A DNA stretch of 34,894 nt from Gemmatimonadota bacterium. Its GTDB lineage: Bacteria; Latescibacterota; UBA2968. Below, piece by piece: positions 24,009 to 31,733 of the stretch. The position numbers and the translations under genes were made by a program. A model generated the notes under the pieces. It saw only the letters and a list, made by a program, of their open reading frames with translations, made no database searches and had not been told where the DNA came from. The stretch spans positions 1-34,894 of the forward strand of contig VXRD01000123.1 of assembly GCA_009838845.1 (NCBI GenBank), written 5' to 3'. Position 1 is the first letter of the stretch, and each line of letters opens with the position of its first letter.

Positions 24009-25934
24009 ATGAACCACCATTTACCCTGCTTCTGCCTATCTCTTCTCTTCCTCGGATGCCTCGCCCCCGACCCGGGACAGAACACGCCCACCCAATCCTC
24101 ATCCAGCGCTCAAAAACACATACCTCAAACCCGTGCCCCCCTCAAAATCGACCCTGCCATACTTAAGAACCGCACCTTTAGCGAAGCCCCCATGTTCTCA
24201 CAACAGGTCAAACAGGGCAAACTCCCACCCGTCTCTGAAAGACTACCCGAAAATCCTCTCGTCATCGTGCCCATCGAAGAAATCGGCACCTATGGCGGCA
24301 CATTGAGACGCGCCCTCACCGGCGACATCGTGCAAACCCCGGGACCCAACAAAACCCTCAACGAAAACCTGATGGGCTACGAACGCCCCTTTCCAAACAG
24401 CATCCAATACAACCTATCTGAGCACTTTACTTATGAGGACAGCGGCAAAGTCGCAATTTTCAAAATTCGCAAAGGCGTCAAATGGTCCGACGGCCACCCA
24501 TTCACCGTTGACGACATCCTCTTCTGGTATTACGACATGACCTTTGACGACAACGCCCGTCAAAACCCCTTTCCACCAGCCGGATGGATGGTAGATGGCA
24601 AACCCATGCGGTTCAAAAAAATCGACACACACACCCTCGAAATCTCCTCACCCAAACCCCTGGGTCGCGTACTCCACGAACTGAGCCGCGCTCTAATCGC
24701 CGCGCCAAAACACGTCCTATCGCCCCTGCACCCCAAATACAATCCCAAAACCGATTACAACGCCTTTCGAGAAGCCACGACCAGAGCGCAATTGCTCCTG
24801 CAGCCCGGCATTCCCCGCATCTCAGCCTGGATCCCTGTCGAATGGATCCGGGGTCAGCGCATCATCTATGAACGCAACCCCTACTACTGGAAAATAGACA
24901 CAGCGGGCAATCAACTCCCTTATGCCGACCGCATCATCTTCAACGTCATCCAGGACCCCCAGGTCATTCTGCTAAAATTCATCAACAGCGAACTCGACCT
25001 GATCGGGCGTTATACCCGCATCGACATGTTCCCCACCCTCAAAGTAAAAGAGAAAACCGGAAAATTCAATCTCCGACTCACCGGACCCAACAGAGGACCG
25101 GCCTACCACCTCAACTGGGACGCGCCCAACCCCGCATTGCGAGAAGCTTTCCGCAACAAAAACGTCCGCATCGCGTTCTCACACGCGATAAACCGCGAAG
25201 AAATTGACGAAATTGTCTTCCACGGCCTCCTCGACCCCTCGGGCTATTCCTTTGGGCCTATAAGCCCTTACTTTTCTCCAAAAGCCTATAAAAAATACGC
25301 CGAATACAACCCCGACAAAGCCAGACGCCTCCTCGACAGCGAAGGCTATATCGACACCGATGGCGATGGCATCCGCGAACTCCGAAACGGCTCACGCTTT
25401 GAACTCACCATCGACTTCGTACATCCCGGCGGCATGTTCAACGGCCAACCCGTCTCTGAACTGGTTGCAGACCACTGGCGAGCCATAGGGATCAAAGTCA
25501 ACCTCAACGGGGGCCTGCGCGACATCATCGTCCCTCGCCGCTACAACTGCGAATACGATGTTCACTACTGGGGCCTCGAAGGACCCAACGCCCCCTTAAC
25601 CTATCCCATTGGCTGGGCTATCCTGGCTAAAAACGTACCCTACTGGCATCAAAAAGCCTGGGACGAAGGTCCCCCCTGGCTGCGCGAAGCCACCCAATAC
25701 GTCCGCCTGGCCATGACCACCGTCGATACTGCAAAACTCCGCACGTACATGACCCGCGTGCGCGACCTCCACACGGAAAACGTCCCCATCATCACCATCG
25801 GTTCCGCGTACCACGTCTGGGGAGCCAGCAGTCGCCTGGGCAATGTCCCATATCAAAACGTGGCCGACAACGCCTTTCTGGGCTGGAGTCGGCCAATATT
25901 TCACGAACAGATATTTGTGAAAAGCGGTCAGTGA
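24009..25934 (+). CDS. ABC transporter solute-binding lipoprotein (SBP family 5)
   Basis: A protein of 641 aa resembling DppA/OppA peptide-binding proteins. The N-terminus is a lipoprotein-type signal (hydrophobic, ending FLGC with Cys17); the residue at -3 is Phe rather than the usual Leu. SBP family 5 features are FKIRKGVKWSDGHPFTVDDILFWYY, a long central lobe, and VRIAFSHAINREEI, then DTDGDGIREL and the second-lobe closing segment. Larger than the usual 500-550 aa, as often seen for this subfamily in uncultivated bacteria. No matching DppB/C/D/F genes are near, so it is an orphan. An upstream GTG at 23988 with AGGAT before it is an alternative start. Its stop touches the stop of the convergent TIM-barrel gene. 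Confidence 0.87.
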   Translation: MNHHLPCFCLSLLFLGCLAPDPGQNTPTQSSSSAQKHIPQTRAPLKIDPAILKNRTFSEAPMFSQQVKQGKLPPVSERLPENPLVIVPIEEIGTYGGTLRRALTGDIVQTPGPNKTLNENLMGYERPFPNSIQYNLSEHFTYEDSGKVAIFKIRKGVKWSDGHPFTVDDILFWYYDMTFDDNARQNPFPPAGWMVDGKPMRFKKIDTHTLEISSPKPLGRVLHELSRALIAAPKHVLSPLHPKYNPKTDYNAFREATTRAQLLLQPGIPRISAWIPVEWIRGQRIIYERNPYYWKIDTAGNQLPYADRIIFNVIQDPQVILLKFINSELDLIGRYTRIDMFPTLKVKEKTGKFNLRLTGPNRGPAYHLNWDAPNPALREAFRNKNVRIAFSHAINREEIDEIVFHGLLDPSGYSFGPISPYFSPKAYKKYAEYNPDKARRLLDSEGYIDTDGDGIRELRNGSRFELTIDFVHPGGMFNGQPVSELVADHWRAIGIKVNLNGGLRDIIVPRRYNCEYDVHYWGLEGPNAPLTYPIGWAILAKNVPYWHQKAWDEGPPWLREATQYVRLAMTTVDTAKLRTYMTRVRDLHTENVPIITIGSAYHVWGASSRLGNVPYQNVADNAFLGWSRPIFHEQIFVKSGQ

Positions 25935-26756
25935 TTACAAAAAAGACCTCAGAAAATTTGCAGACCGGGTCGCGGCCTCATCGGGCGGCAGATCTCCGCC
26001 AAAGGCGTGATGTAGCGTCACGTAGCCGCGGTAATTGATACTGTGTAACCCATCAAAAACTTCTCGAAAATCTATCCCACCAGATTCATCGAGCGGTCGC
26101 AAAGTGGAATAAACCGTGCCCCGCACATAGGTCGTCATAGGCATATCGCCATTGGGGTCTGGAACGTGATTTTGCAAATAAACGTTAAAGAGATAGGGTG
26201 CAAAGCGTTTGAGGGTCTCGGGACCGTAGTCTTCACCGCACAGAGCCAAATTTGCAGGCTCGTAAATAATCCCAAAATTTGGTCGGCCAATACTCTGAAG
26301 CGTCTCAATCGATCCCGTCACCGTCTCAAAAAGACTCTGGGTATGAGATTGATGTGCCAGGCGTATATCTCGCTCGGCTGCCTCATCGGCTGCGCGTTGG
26401 GCGTGCGCGATATCTGCATCGGTCTTGATACAGACGCGCAGTAAATCGCAACCAAGCGCGTCTGCCAGATCGAGATGCGGAGTAATATTTCGCAAACTAT
26501 CCGGTCCCTCGGCACCATTCTCGGGTATGGCAAAATCGCCGGTTGCCATTGAAACCGCGAGATTGTGCCTCTTCAAAATACGTTGCACTTCAACAATGCG
26601 TTCGGGCGGACTGTGCGTACCCACACCCGAAGCGCGCATGCAAAGTGCTTCATAACCCGCGCTTTGGGCAATCTCCGCGAGATCGGGCAAAGCGATAGTC
26701 AAATTGCGCTTATTGCGAAAACTTTCGGCCACGCGGACAGAGAGAGAAAGTTGCAT
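25935..26756 (-). CDS. sugar phosphate isomerase/epimerase-like TIM barrel
   Basis: A protein of 273 aa with the xylose-isomerase-like (AP endonuclease 2) TIM-barrel pattern: strands LSLSVRVAESF, YEALCMRASG, LAVSMATGDF, CDLLRVCIK, FGIIYEPANL and FNVYLQNHVPD can be followed in order. Likely metal ligands are Glu166 and one of the His residues in LAHQSHTQ (135-138). The last barrel strand, usually ending in a metal-binding Glu, reads YVTLHHAFGG, so that ligand seems changed. The substrate is unknown; such genes often accompany oxidative sugar or inositol degradation. The ATG at 26756 with GGAG upstream is preferred over the ATG at 26768. Confidence 0.83.
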   Translation of the reverse strand: MQLSLSVRVAESFRNKRNLTIALPDLAEIAQSAGYEALCMRASGVGTHSPPERIVEVQRILKRHNLAVSMATGDFAIPENGAEGPDSLRNITPHLDLADALGCDLLRVCIKTDADIAHAQRAADEAAERDIRLAHQSHTQSLFETVTGSIETLQSIGRPNFGIIYEPANLALCGEDYGPETLKRFAPYLFNVYLQNHVPDPNGDMPMTTYVRGTVYSTLRPLDESGGIDFREVFDGLHSINYRGYVTLHHAFGGDLPPDEAATRSANFLRSFL

Positions 26757-26769
26757 TGCAATCTCCATT

Positions 26770-26810
26770 GGAAGTGTGAAGTAGGAAGTGTGAAGTAGGA
26801 AGTGTGAAGG
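26770..26810. repeat. 14-bp direct repeat with complementary tail
   Basis: Three copies of GGAAGTGTGAAGTA (26770-26783, 26784-26797, 26798-26810; the last is one base short and ends GG). Directly after, the strand changes to complementary CTTCTAACTTCTAACTTC (from 26816), so the array can fold on itself. It lies between the divergent TIM-barrel and BFN genes and is not a CRISPR array. Confidence 0.8.
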
Positions 26811-26935
26811 GTGGCCTTCTAACTTCTAACTTCTTCCTTTTCACTTCTCTTGGTAGAAATTCAACTTGCATACGGTGAAATTTTAACTATCCTTACGGCT
26901 ACACATATTTTTTACTGCGATGGAAGGCGGACGTC

Positions 26936-27592
26936 ATGATTGAAATGCAGGTTGTGGATTTACGTCAAGATCATACGGAACAGAACGTGGTGTGGCTACA
27001 AAGTGTTGAAGGCAGTGTGATGGTACCCATTGAAATTGGTCCTGTCGAATACCGGTCTATCCGCTCAGAAATCGCAGGCAAATCTATGCCGCGACCTCTC
27101 GCGTATGATTTGATGTGCGCGATGCTGGCACATTTTGATGCCGAAGTTGAAAAAGTGCAGATTGTCGATTTAAAAGATCATATTTTTTACGCCGAACTCA
27201 TCCTCTTTGCTCGAGGAGAGCAAGTGCGTTTAGACGCCCGCCCCAGTGATAGCATTGTGCTGGCACTCAAATTTGGCGCGCCCATCTATATGGATGCCAA
27301 AATCATTCAACAAGTGGGATTCAAAGTCCGCCGCACCGAATACGGTTATGAGCTTGAGCAGCTAAATCCACCCCATGAACAAGACACACCTGAAGAACCC
27401 GTCTTAGACATCGCGCAGGCAGCCGATCAGCCAGTACAGGGTGTTGATTCGCAGGGGCAAGATATGGATCCCGATGAATTGCTGGAAGTTTTGAAAGAAC
27501 AGATGAATAAAGCTGTCAAGGAAGAGCGATACGAAGACGCGGGAATAATTCGAGATGAGATTGAGCGGATAGAAGAGAAAAGTAAGACGTAA
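26936..27592 (+). CDS. bifunctional nuclease (BFN/DUF151) domain protein with UVR motif
   Basis: A protein of 218 aa. Residues 1 to about 135 are the BFN/DUF151 domain (VVWLQSVEGSVMVPIEIGPVE, FYAELILFARGEQVRLDARPSDSIVLALKFGAPIY). An acidic linker leads to a C-terminal UvrB/UvrC-type motif (about 183-216: LKEQMNKAVKEERYEDAGIIRDEIERIEEK). The domain is described as having RNase and DNase activity in plants; in bacteria the role is not settled. This domain pair is common in environmental bacteria. Binding site: GGAAGGCGG just before the ATG. The gene is convergent with the aldo/keto reductase and the hairpin that follows includes its stop codon. Confidence 0.88.
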   Translation: MIEMQVVDLRQDHTEQNVVWLQSVEGSVMVPIEIGPVEYRSIRSEIAGKSMPRPLAYDLMCAMLAHFDAEVEKVQIVDLKDHIFYAELILFARGEQVRLDARPSDSIVLALKFGAPIYMDAKIIQQVGFKVRRTEYGYELEQLNPPHEQDTPEEPVLDIAQAADQPVQGVDSQGQDMDPDELLEVLKEQMNKAVKEERYEDAGIIRDEIERIEEKSKT

Positions 27593-27633
27593 GAGGACTG
27601 CCCCCCTCTCACGTCTCACTTTTTACGTCTCAC
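27580..27633. terminator. bidirectional terminator-like hairpin with repeat
   Basis: The arms 27580-27596 (begins AAGTAAGACG) and 27605-27621 (begins CCTCTCACGT) can form 17 positions with two mismatches and an 8-nt loop. A T-run (27620-27624) follows on the plus strand. It lies between the convergent BFN and aldo/keto reductase genes and overlaps the BFN stop. ACGTCTCAC is repeated directly at 27611-27619 and 27625-27633. Confidence 0.6.
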
Positions 27634-27639
27634 CGCCTT

Positions 27640-28404
27640 TTAAACAGGTAGCAACACAGTGCTATGCGCTTCGACATGGCCGATATTCTCGTCGATTTCG
27701 CTGCGGTTCATCATCCCAACAGTAATCGCGTCAACCGCTGGAATATCGAGAACATAGTGAATCGCATCGCGTGCGGGCAGGTCACCGCGGCCCACGACTT
27801 TCATCCCGTAAACGCCGATATCATTGGCATCCATTTCCTCTAAGATGGGAACAACGCGTTCGGGCGGACCATCCATATTCTTCCCGGCATAGTTGATACG
27901 CGCCAGAACAACATCGACCCATGGGGTGATGGCCGCTTGCTGGAAGGCATCAATATCGTGACAGGAAACACCGTGTGCGCGAATGATGCCTTTTTGTTTT
28001 TTATCGGCAAGGACATCCATAACACCCCGATAGGAACTGGGCCAGTCTTCATCTGTCAGACAATGCATAAGCACGATATCGATATAATCCGTATCTAACT
28101 CGCTCAAAATGCGATCCATATCGCGCTCTGCCTCATGGGCTGTTGTCGCACGAATCTTGGATGTAATCACAACCCGCTCGCGATCGATATGCTCCAATGC
28201 ACCTGCGAGATGGGCATGACTGCCGTATTGATCGGCACTATCCCAAAACGTGACGCCTCGTTCAAAGCCATAGATAAGCAAGTTAACAAGTTCGCGCGTC
28301 CCCAGATCCGTCTGATTGGAACGCCCGCCCCAGCCATTGGTACCAGTACCAAAACTGAGTTGAGAAACCAATATACCAGTCGTGCCGAGTTCGACGGTTT
28401 TCAC
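27640..28404 (-). CDS. aldo/keto reductase family oxidoreductase
   Basis: A protein of 254 aa, somewhat shorter than typical aldo/keto reductases (about 300). The catalytic tetrad is visible: Asp55 and Tyr60 (FWDSADQYG), Lys83 (VITSKI) and His114 (VLMHCLTDED). It should reduce an aldehyde or sugar carbonyl with NAD(P)H; the substrate is unknown. The C-terminus keeps AVDAITVGMMNRSEIDENIG. The start is the GTG at 28404, with AAAGGAG six bases before it and the natural family N-terminus (KTVELGTTG). The frame is open much further (to 28731), into the upstream divergent gene, but that extension is not family-like. A good minus-strand promoter lies upstream. Confidence 0.88.
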   Translation of the reverse strand: MKTVELGTTGILVSQLSFGTGTNGWGGRSNQTDLGTRELVNLLIYGFERGVTFWDSADQYGSHAHLAGALEHIDRERVVITSKIRATTAHEAERDMDRILSELDTDYIDIVLMHCLTDEDWPSSYRGVMDVLADKKQKGIIRAHGVSCHDIDAFQQAAITPWVDVVLARINYAGKNMDGPPERVVPILEEMDANDIGVYGMKVVGRGDLPARDAIHYVLDIPAVDAITVGMMNRSEIDENIGHVEAHSTVLLPV

Positions 28405-28450
28405 GGTAAACTCCTTTCCGTCTTCTAAGTTTTTTGTCCCAATTGTTTGT

Positions 28451-28479
28451 ATATTAAAGCACAGTCTTGCATCCGTCAA
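28451..28479 (-). promoter_or_regulatory. promoter of the aldo/keto reductase gene
   Basis: Minus-strand -35 box TTGACG (28474-28479, 5 of 6 matches), 17-bp spacer, -10 box TAATAT (28451-28456). It is about 47 bp upstream of the GTG start and lies in the divergent gap before the YchF-like gene. Confidence 0.5.
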
Positions 28480-28522
28480 TGGAATTTGGTCCCCTCTCCT
28501 ATGAGGAAGGAATATTACCACC

Positions 28523-29563
28523 ATGAGACTCGGGCTAATTGGATTGCCGCAGGTCGGTAAAAAAACGCTATTCCGCTTACTAACCGGACACACAGGTGAA
28601 ATGGGACAGGCAAAAGTACGGGACGAGCGATTTGATCGGCTGGTAGAAATGTACAAACCCGCACGCGAAGTACCTGCGGAAATGGCATTTGTACTATTGC
28701 CCGACCTGGACACACAGACCGAACGCAACATACCTGTTCTTCAAGACCTGGAGCGGGTAGATGTAATCTGCTTCCTCGCCCGGGTATTTGAAAACGACAC
28801 CGTCTTTCACATAGCGGGCGACGTAGATGCCAAACGCGACATACAGGCTCTTTGGGAAGAATTATTGCTCGCCGACCTGATCTTTGTAGAAAAGCGACTG
28901 GAGCGAATAGCACAAGACCGGCACACAAAAGACAGGCTGAGAATAGAGCAAGAAAAGGACTTAATGACGCGCATGCAGACGCATCTGGAAGCAGGGAAAC
29001 CCCTGCGCCAGTTTGCACTGACCTCAGACGAAGTAAAACTCACATCCAGCTATCCCTTCTTAACCACCAAAGCAGTAATCGCAGTGCTAAACACAGACGA
29101 AGACCAGATCGGCGACGACGGAATTATAGATGAAATAGCCGCTGATTTTGCCGACTGTGGTTTTGAATGGATTGCAATATCCGCACAGATCGAAGAAGAA
29201 ATCTCCCTGCTCGACGACGAAACGCGCGAGGAATTTCTCGCCGACCTCGGCATCGAACAACCCGCACTGGATCGGCTCACCTTATTGTGTTACAAAACCC
29301 TGGGCTTGATCTCATTCTTCACAGTAGTTAACGACGAAGTACACGCATGGACCATCCCAAAAGGCACCCTATCACCAAAGGCGGGCGGCGCAGTTCACGG
29401 CGACATCGAGCGGGGATTCATCCGGGCCGAAGTCATGCGCTACGAAGACTTAATCACACTGGGAGACGAACAAAAAGTAAAAGCAGCGGGCAAGCTCATG
29501 GTCAAAGGAAAAGACGCAGAGATCTTTGATGGCGATGTAATACACTTCTTGTTTAAGGTTTGA
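28523..29563 (+). CDS. YchF-like (Obg family) protein with degenerate GTPase motifs
   Basis: A protein of 346 aa, about the length of YchF/OLA1 (around 363). The N-terminus LGLIGLPQVGKKTLF aligns with the YchF P-loop, but the Mg-binding Ser/Thr after Gly-Lys is Lys14. The switch II region, normally D-I-A-G-L, reads FVLLPDLDTQTERN, without the Gly and basic residues of the DxxG motif. The central coiled-coil helix (LFVEKRLERIAQ) and the base-binding-like AVIAVLNTDED remain. The C-terminal TGS-like domain typical of YchF (TLLCYKTLGLISFFTV ... HGDIERGFIRAEVMRYEDL) is intact. It is therefore a divergent paralogue, possibly without nucleotide hydrolysis. Ribosome binding site GAGGAAGG, 12 bases or so before the ATG. 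Confidence 0.82.
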   Translation: MRLGLIGLPQVGKKTLFRLLTGHTGEMGQAKVRDERFDRLVEMYKPAREVPAEMAFVLLPDLDTQTERNIPVLQDLERVDVICFLARVFENDTVFHIAGDVDAKRDIQALWEELLLADLIFVEKRLERIAQDRHTKDRLRIEQEKDLMTRMQTHLEAGKPLRQFALTSDEVKLTSSYPFLTTKAVIAVLNTDEDQIGDDGIIDEIAADFADCGFEWIAISAQIEEEISLLDDETREEFLADLGIEQPALDRLTLLCYKTLGLISFFTVVNDEVHAWTIPKGTLSPKAGGAVHGDIERGFIRAEVMRYEDLITLGDEQKVKAAGKLMVKGKDAEIFDGDVIHFLFKV

Positions 29564-29583
29564 GATTGGCCCTGTTATTTTCC

Positions 29584-29612
29584 TTTACATACAGCCCCTT
29601 TTTGCATATTAT
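29584..29612 (+). promoter_or_regulatory. promoter of the small-protein and ABC transporter operon
   Basis: A -35 box TTTACA (29584-29589), a 17-bp spacer and a -10 box TATTAT (29607-29612), each with 5 of 6 matches. It is 47 bp upstream of the 94-aa gene that heads the transporter operon. Confidence 0.65.
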
Positions 29613-29658
29613 TTCACGCTCCACAAAGATCTGTATCACCACAACAGGAGATCGCATA

Positions 29659-29943
29659 ATGGCCGCCAAAATCTCGGAAATATTCACTGAATACGAAGAA
29701 GCAAACAAAGACCTGGAACCCACCACCAGCAGGCTGGATACCGAACAAGAAATCCCGGTGGAAAAATACTGCTGCATCACGGGTGAAGCGGTAAAATCGA
29801 GCTTTTGCCGTTATCCCGACCCAAAAGAAGACACCATGATGGTCATATCAAAAGAGCAGATGCTATTGCACTCCCGCAATGGTGGCAATATTTCACAGAT
29901 ATTCAAGCAAGTATTGGCACTTCGCAGAAAACGGGAACAGTAA
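29659..29943 (+). CDS. small cysteine-containing protein of unknown function
   Basis: A protein of 94 aa, not recognised. The N-terminal half is acidic and helical (AKISEIFTEYEEANKDLE). A short segment KYCCITGEAVKSSFCRYPDP (residues about 46-65) holds three cysteines and could bind a metal. The C-terminal end is basic (FKQVLALRRKREQ). No signal peptide or membrane segment. The ATG at 29659 has CAGGAG 10 bases upstream; an open frame reaching back to 29560 runs through the promoter and is not used. It lies 43 bp before the first permease gene and shares its promoter, so a link to the transporter is possible but unproven. Confidence 0.6.
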   Translation: MAAKISEIFTEYEEANKDLEPTTSRLDTEQEIPVEKYCCITGEAVKSSFCRYPDPKEDTMMVISKEQMLLHSRNGGNISQIFKQVLALRRKREQ

Positions 29944-29986
29944 GAAACGCCCCATCGCGGTATCCATCCCTCACCCCTTTCGAGAA

Positions 29987-30871
29987 ATGCGCGTGCAAGA
30001 CGGCGTTTTGAAATACGGCTTTGTGGGTCCAGCACTGATCTTTCTGATCGCGTTCAACATCTTTCCCCTCTTTTACAACATCTACCTCAGCTTTACCGAT
30101 GCCGAACTCAGTGGCGGCATTGCACAACTCGTGGGCGGGCGCAACTACGGCGTCATCTTTGACGACACGCGCTATGGCACTGCCCTTCGCACCACCGGAC
30201 TATTCGTGGTCCTGGCAGTCGCGACCGAACTCCTTCTCGGCTTTGCCCTTGCCCTCGCCCTTCAAAAACCCTTCTGGGGCAAACCCGCCATCACCACCAT
30301 ACTCCTGGTACCCATGATGCTATCTCCCGCAGTTATGGGCCTGTACTGGAACTTTATCCTCAATGGTCACTACGGCGTCGTCAATCAAGCACTATCCGTC
30401 TTTGGCCTCTACCAACCGCAATGGCTGACCGACCCCGATTTGAAGCTCTTCTCCATCCTGATGATCGACATCTGGATGTGGACGCCGTTTATGATGCTCA
30501 TTGCCCTTGCCGGTCTCAATGCCATTCCCAACCACCTCTACGAAGCCGCGGCCATTGACCGGGCATCCAGATGGACCGTCTTTCGGCGCATCACCCTACC
30601 CCTGTGCTCACCCCTCCTCTTTCTCGCAGTCCTGCTGCGCACCACAGATGCCCTCAAGCAATTTGACCTCGTCATGGCTGTCACGGGACCCAATGATCGC
30701 GCGACCCAAACATTGAGTGCCCTCCTCTATCAAGTCATGTTTCGCGGATATAAAATCGGACTGGGCAGCTCTTACAGCATCGTCATCCTCCTCATCGTCA
30801 TCGCACTCGCAACTATTTTCATCCGATACATCACCAGCATCCAGGCAAAACAGGGGAGGGAAAGCGCGTGA
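29987..30871 (+). CDS. CUT1-type ABC transporter permease (MalF-like)
   Basis: A protein of 294 aa with about six transmembrane helices, the first at about residues 10-32 (FVGPALIFLIAFNIFPLFYNIYLSFT). The EAA loop that contacts the ATPase is seen as NHLYEAAAIDRASRWTVFRRITLP. It is the MalF-type (UgpA-like) member of the pair and imports a sugar, polyol or glycerol-phosphate-like substrate. The ATG at 29987 has no strong ribosome binding site; the frame is open to 29879 but overlaps the small gene. The stop overlaps the next start by four bases. Confidence 0.88.
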   Translation: MRVQDGVLKYGFVGPALIFLIAFNIFPLFYNIYLSFTDAELSGGIAQLVGGRNYGVIFDDTRYGTALRTTGLFVVLAVATELLLGFALALALQKPFWGKPAITTILLVPMMLSPAVMGLYWNFILNGHYGVVNQALSVFGLYQPQWLTDPDLKLFSILMIDIWMWTPFMMLIALAGLNAIPNHLYEAAAIDRASRWTVFRRITLPLCSPLLFLAVLLRTTDALKQFDLVMAVTGPNDRATQTLSALLYQVMFRGYKIGLGSSYSIVILLIVIALATIFIRYITSIQAKQGRESA

Positions 30872-31731
30872 AGAACTTGAGATGGCTCGTTATTATCCCG
30901 TATTTTTGTCTCGCCACACTGCCCCTGTGCTGGCTTTTTCTCACCTCCCTGAAAACTCAGGAAGCAGCGATCAGCGCCACAGCCTCTCTCATGCCAACCA
31001 CCGCTGAAAACATCGCGCCCGGAGGCCTGAGTTTCGCAGCCACATCAGACGCCTATCGCAAACTGGCAACACCACATACGGGCAAAGCACACGCATTTTT
31101 TCACTACCTCTTAAACAGCGTCATCATCGGCCTGCTCAGCACCCTGACATCGGTCGTCCTCGGAACGGGCTGCGCGTATGGATTTAGCCGATTTCGCATT
31201 GCAGGTGCGCGGGACTGGCTGTTCTTCATCCTCTCGACCCGCTTCCTGCCCCCACTCGCCGTCGTAGTCCCCGTACTGATGATGTACCGCGTCTTCAATC
31301 TGCCCAACACACACCTGGGCCTCATTCTCCTCTACACGGCATTTAACCTCTCGCTCGCGGTCTGGTTGATGAAGGGATTCATAGACGAAATCCCCCGGGC
31401 GTATGAAGAAGCCGCGCTCGTCGATGGATACAGCCCACTTCAAGCATTTTACAAAATCATCTTACCCCACTCTGCAACCGGCATGGCTGTTACCGCCGTC
31501 TTCTGTCTCATATCCGCCTGGAATGAATACGGCTTTGCGCTCGCGCTCAACAACGCCGAAGCCATCACCGTACCCGTGTATTTTGCCGGACTTCAGGGCA
31601 ACATCCAGGGCATCCCCTGGCCGCAGATTGCCGCGGGCGTCCTCATCTTTGTCGTGCCAATCGTAATCTTCACAGTACTCGTCCGCAATCATCTGCTGCG
31701 GGGTGTGACATTCGGAACAATTAAACAGTGA
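30868..31731 (+). CDS. CUT1-type ABC transporter permease (MalG-like)
   Basis: A protein of 287 aa, the second permease of the heterodimer. The first helix spans about residues 4-24, ending with the MalG-like LTSLKTQEA. The EAA loop is IPRAYEEAALVDGYSPLQAFYKIILP. It begins with GTG in a GTGA overlap with the preceding gene, with GGGGAGGG as ribosome binding site. Its stop overlaps or lies just before the start of the first ATPase gene. Confidence 0.9.
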   Translation: MKNLRWLVIIPYFCLATLPLCWLFLTSLKTQEAAISATASLMPTTAENIAPGGLSFAATSDAYRKLATPHTGKAHAFFHYLLNSVIIGLLSTLTSVVLGTGCAYGFSRFRIAGARDWLFFILSTRFLPPLAVVVPVLMMYRVFNLPNTHLGLILLYTAFNLSLAVWLMKGFIDEIPRAYEEAALVDGYSPLQAFYKIILPHSATGMAVTAVFCLISAWNEYGFALALNNAEAITVPVYFAGLQGNIQGIPWPQIAAGVLIFVVPIVIFTVLVRNHLLRGVTFGTIKQ

Positions 31732-31733
31732 TC

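Noticed and set aside
26770-26850. CRISPR array or small RNA gene
   Set aside because: No spacers; 14-bp repeats followed by a complementary tract fit a minisatellite better. No promoter or terminator for an RNA is seen.
28404-28731. N-terminal extension of the aldo/keto reductase by 109 residues
   Set aside because: The extension is Ser and Arg-rich, overlaps the divergent YchF-like gene and its promoter, and lacks family similarity; the GTG start has a strong ribosome binding site.
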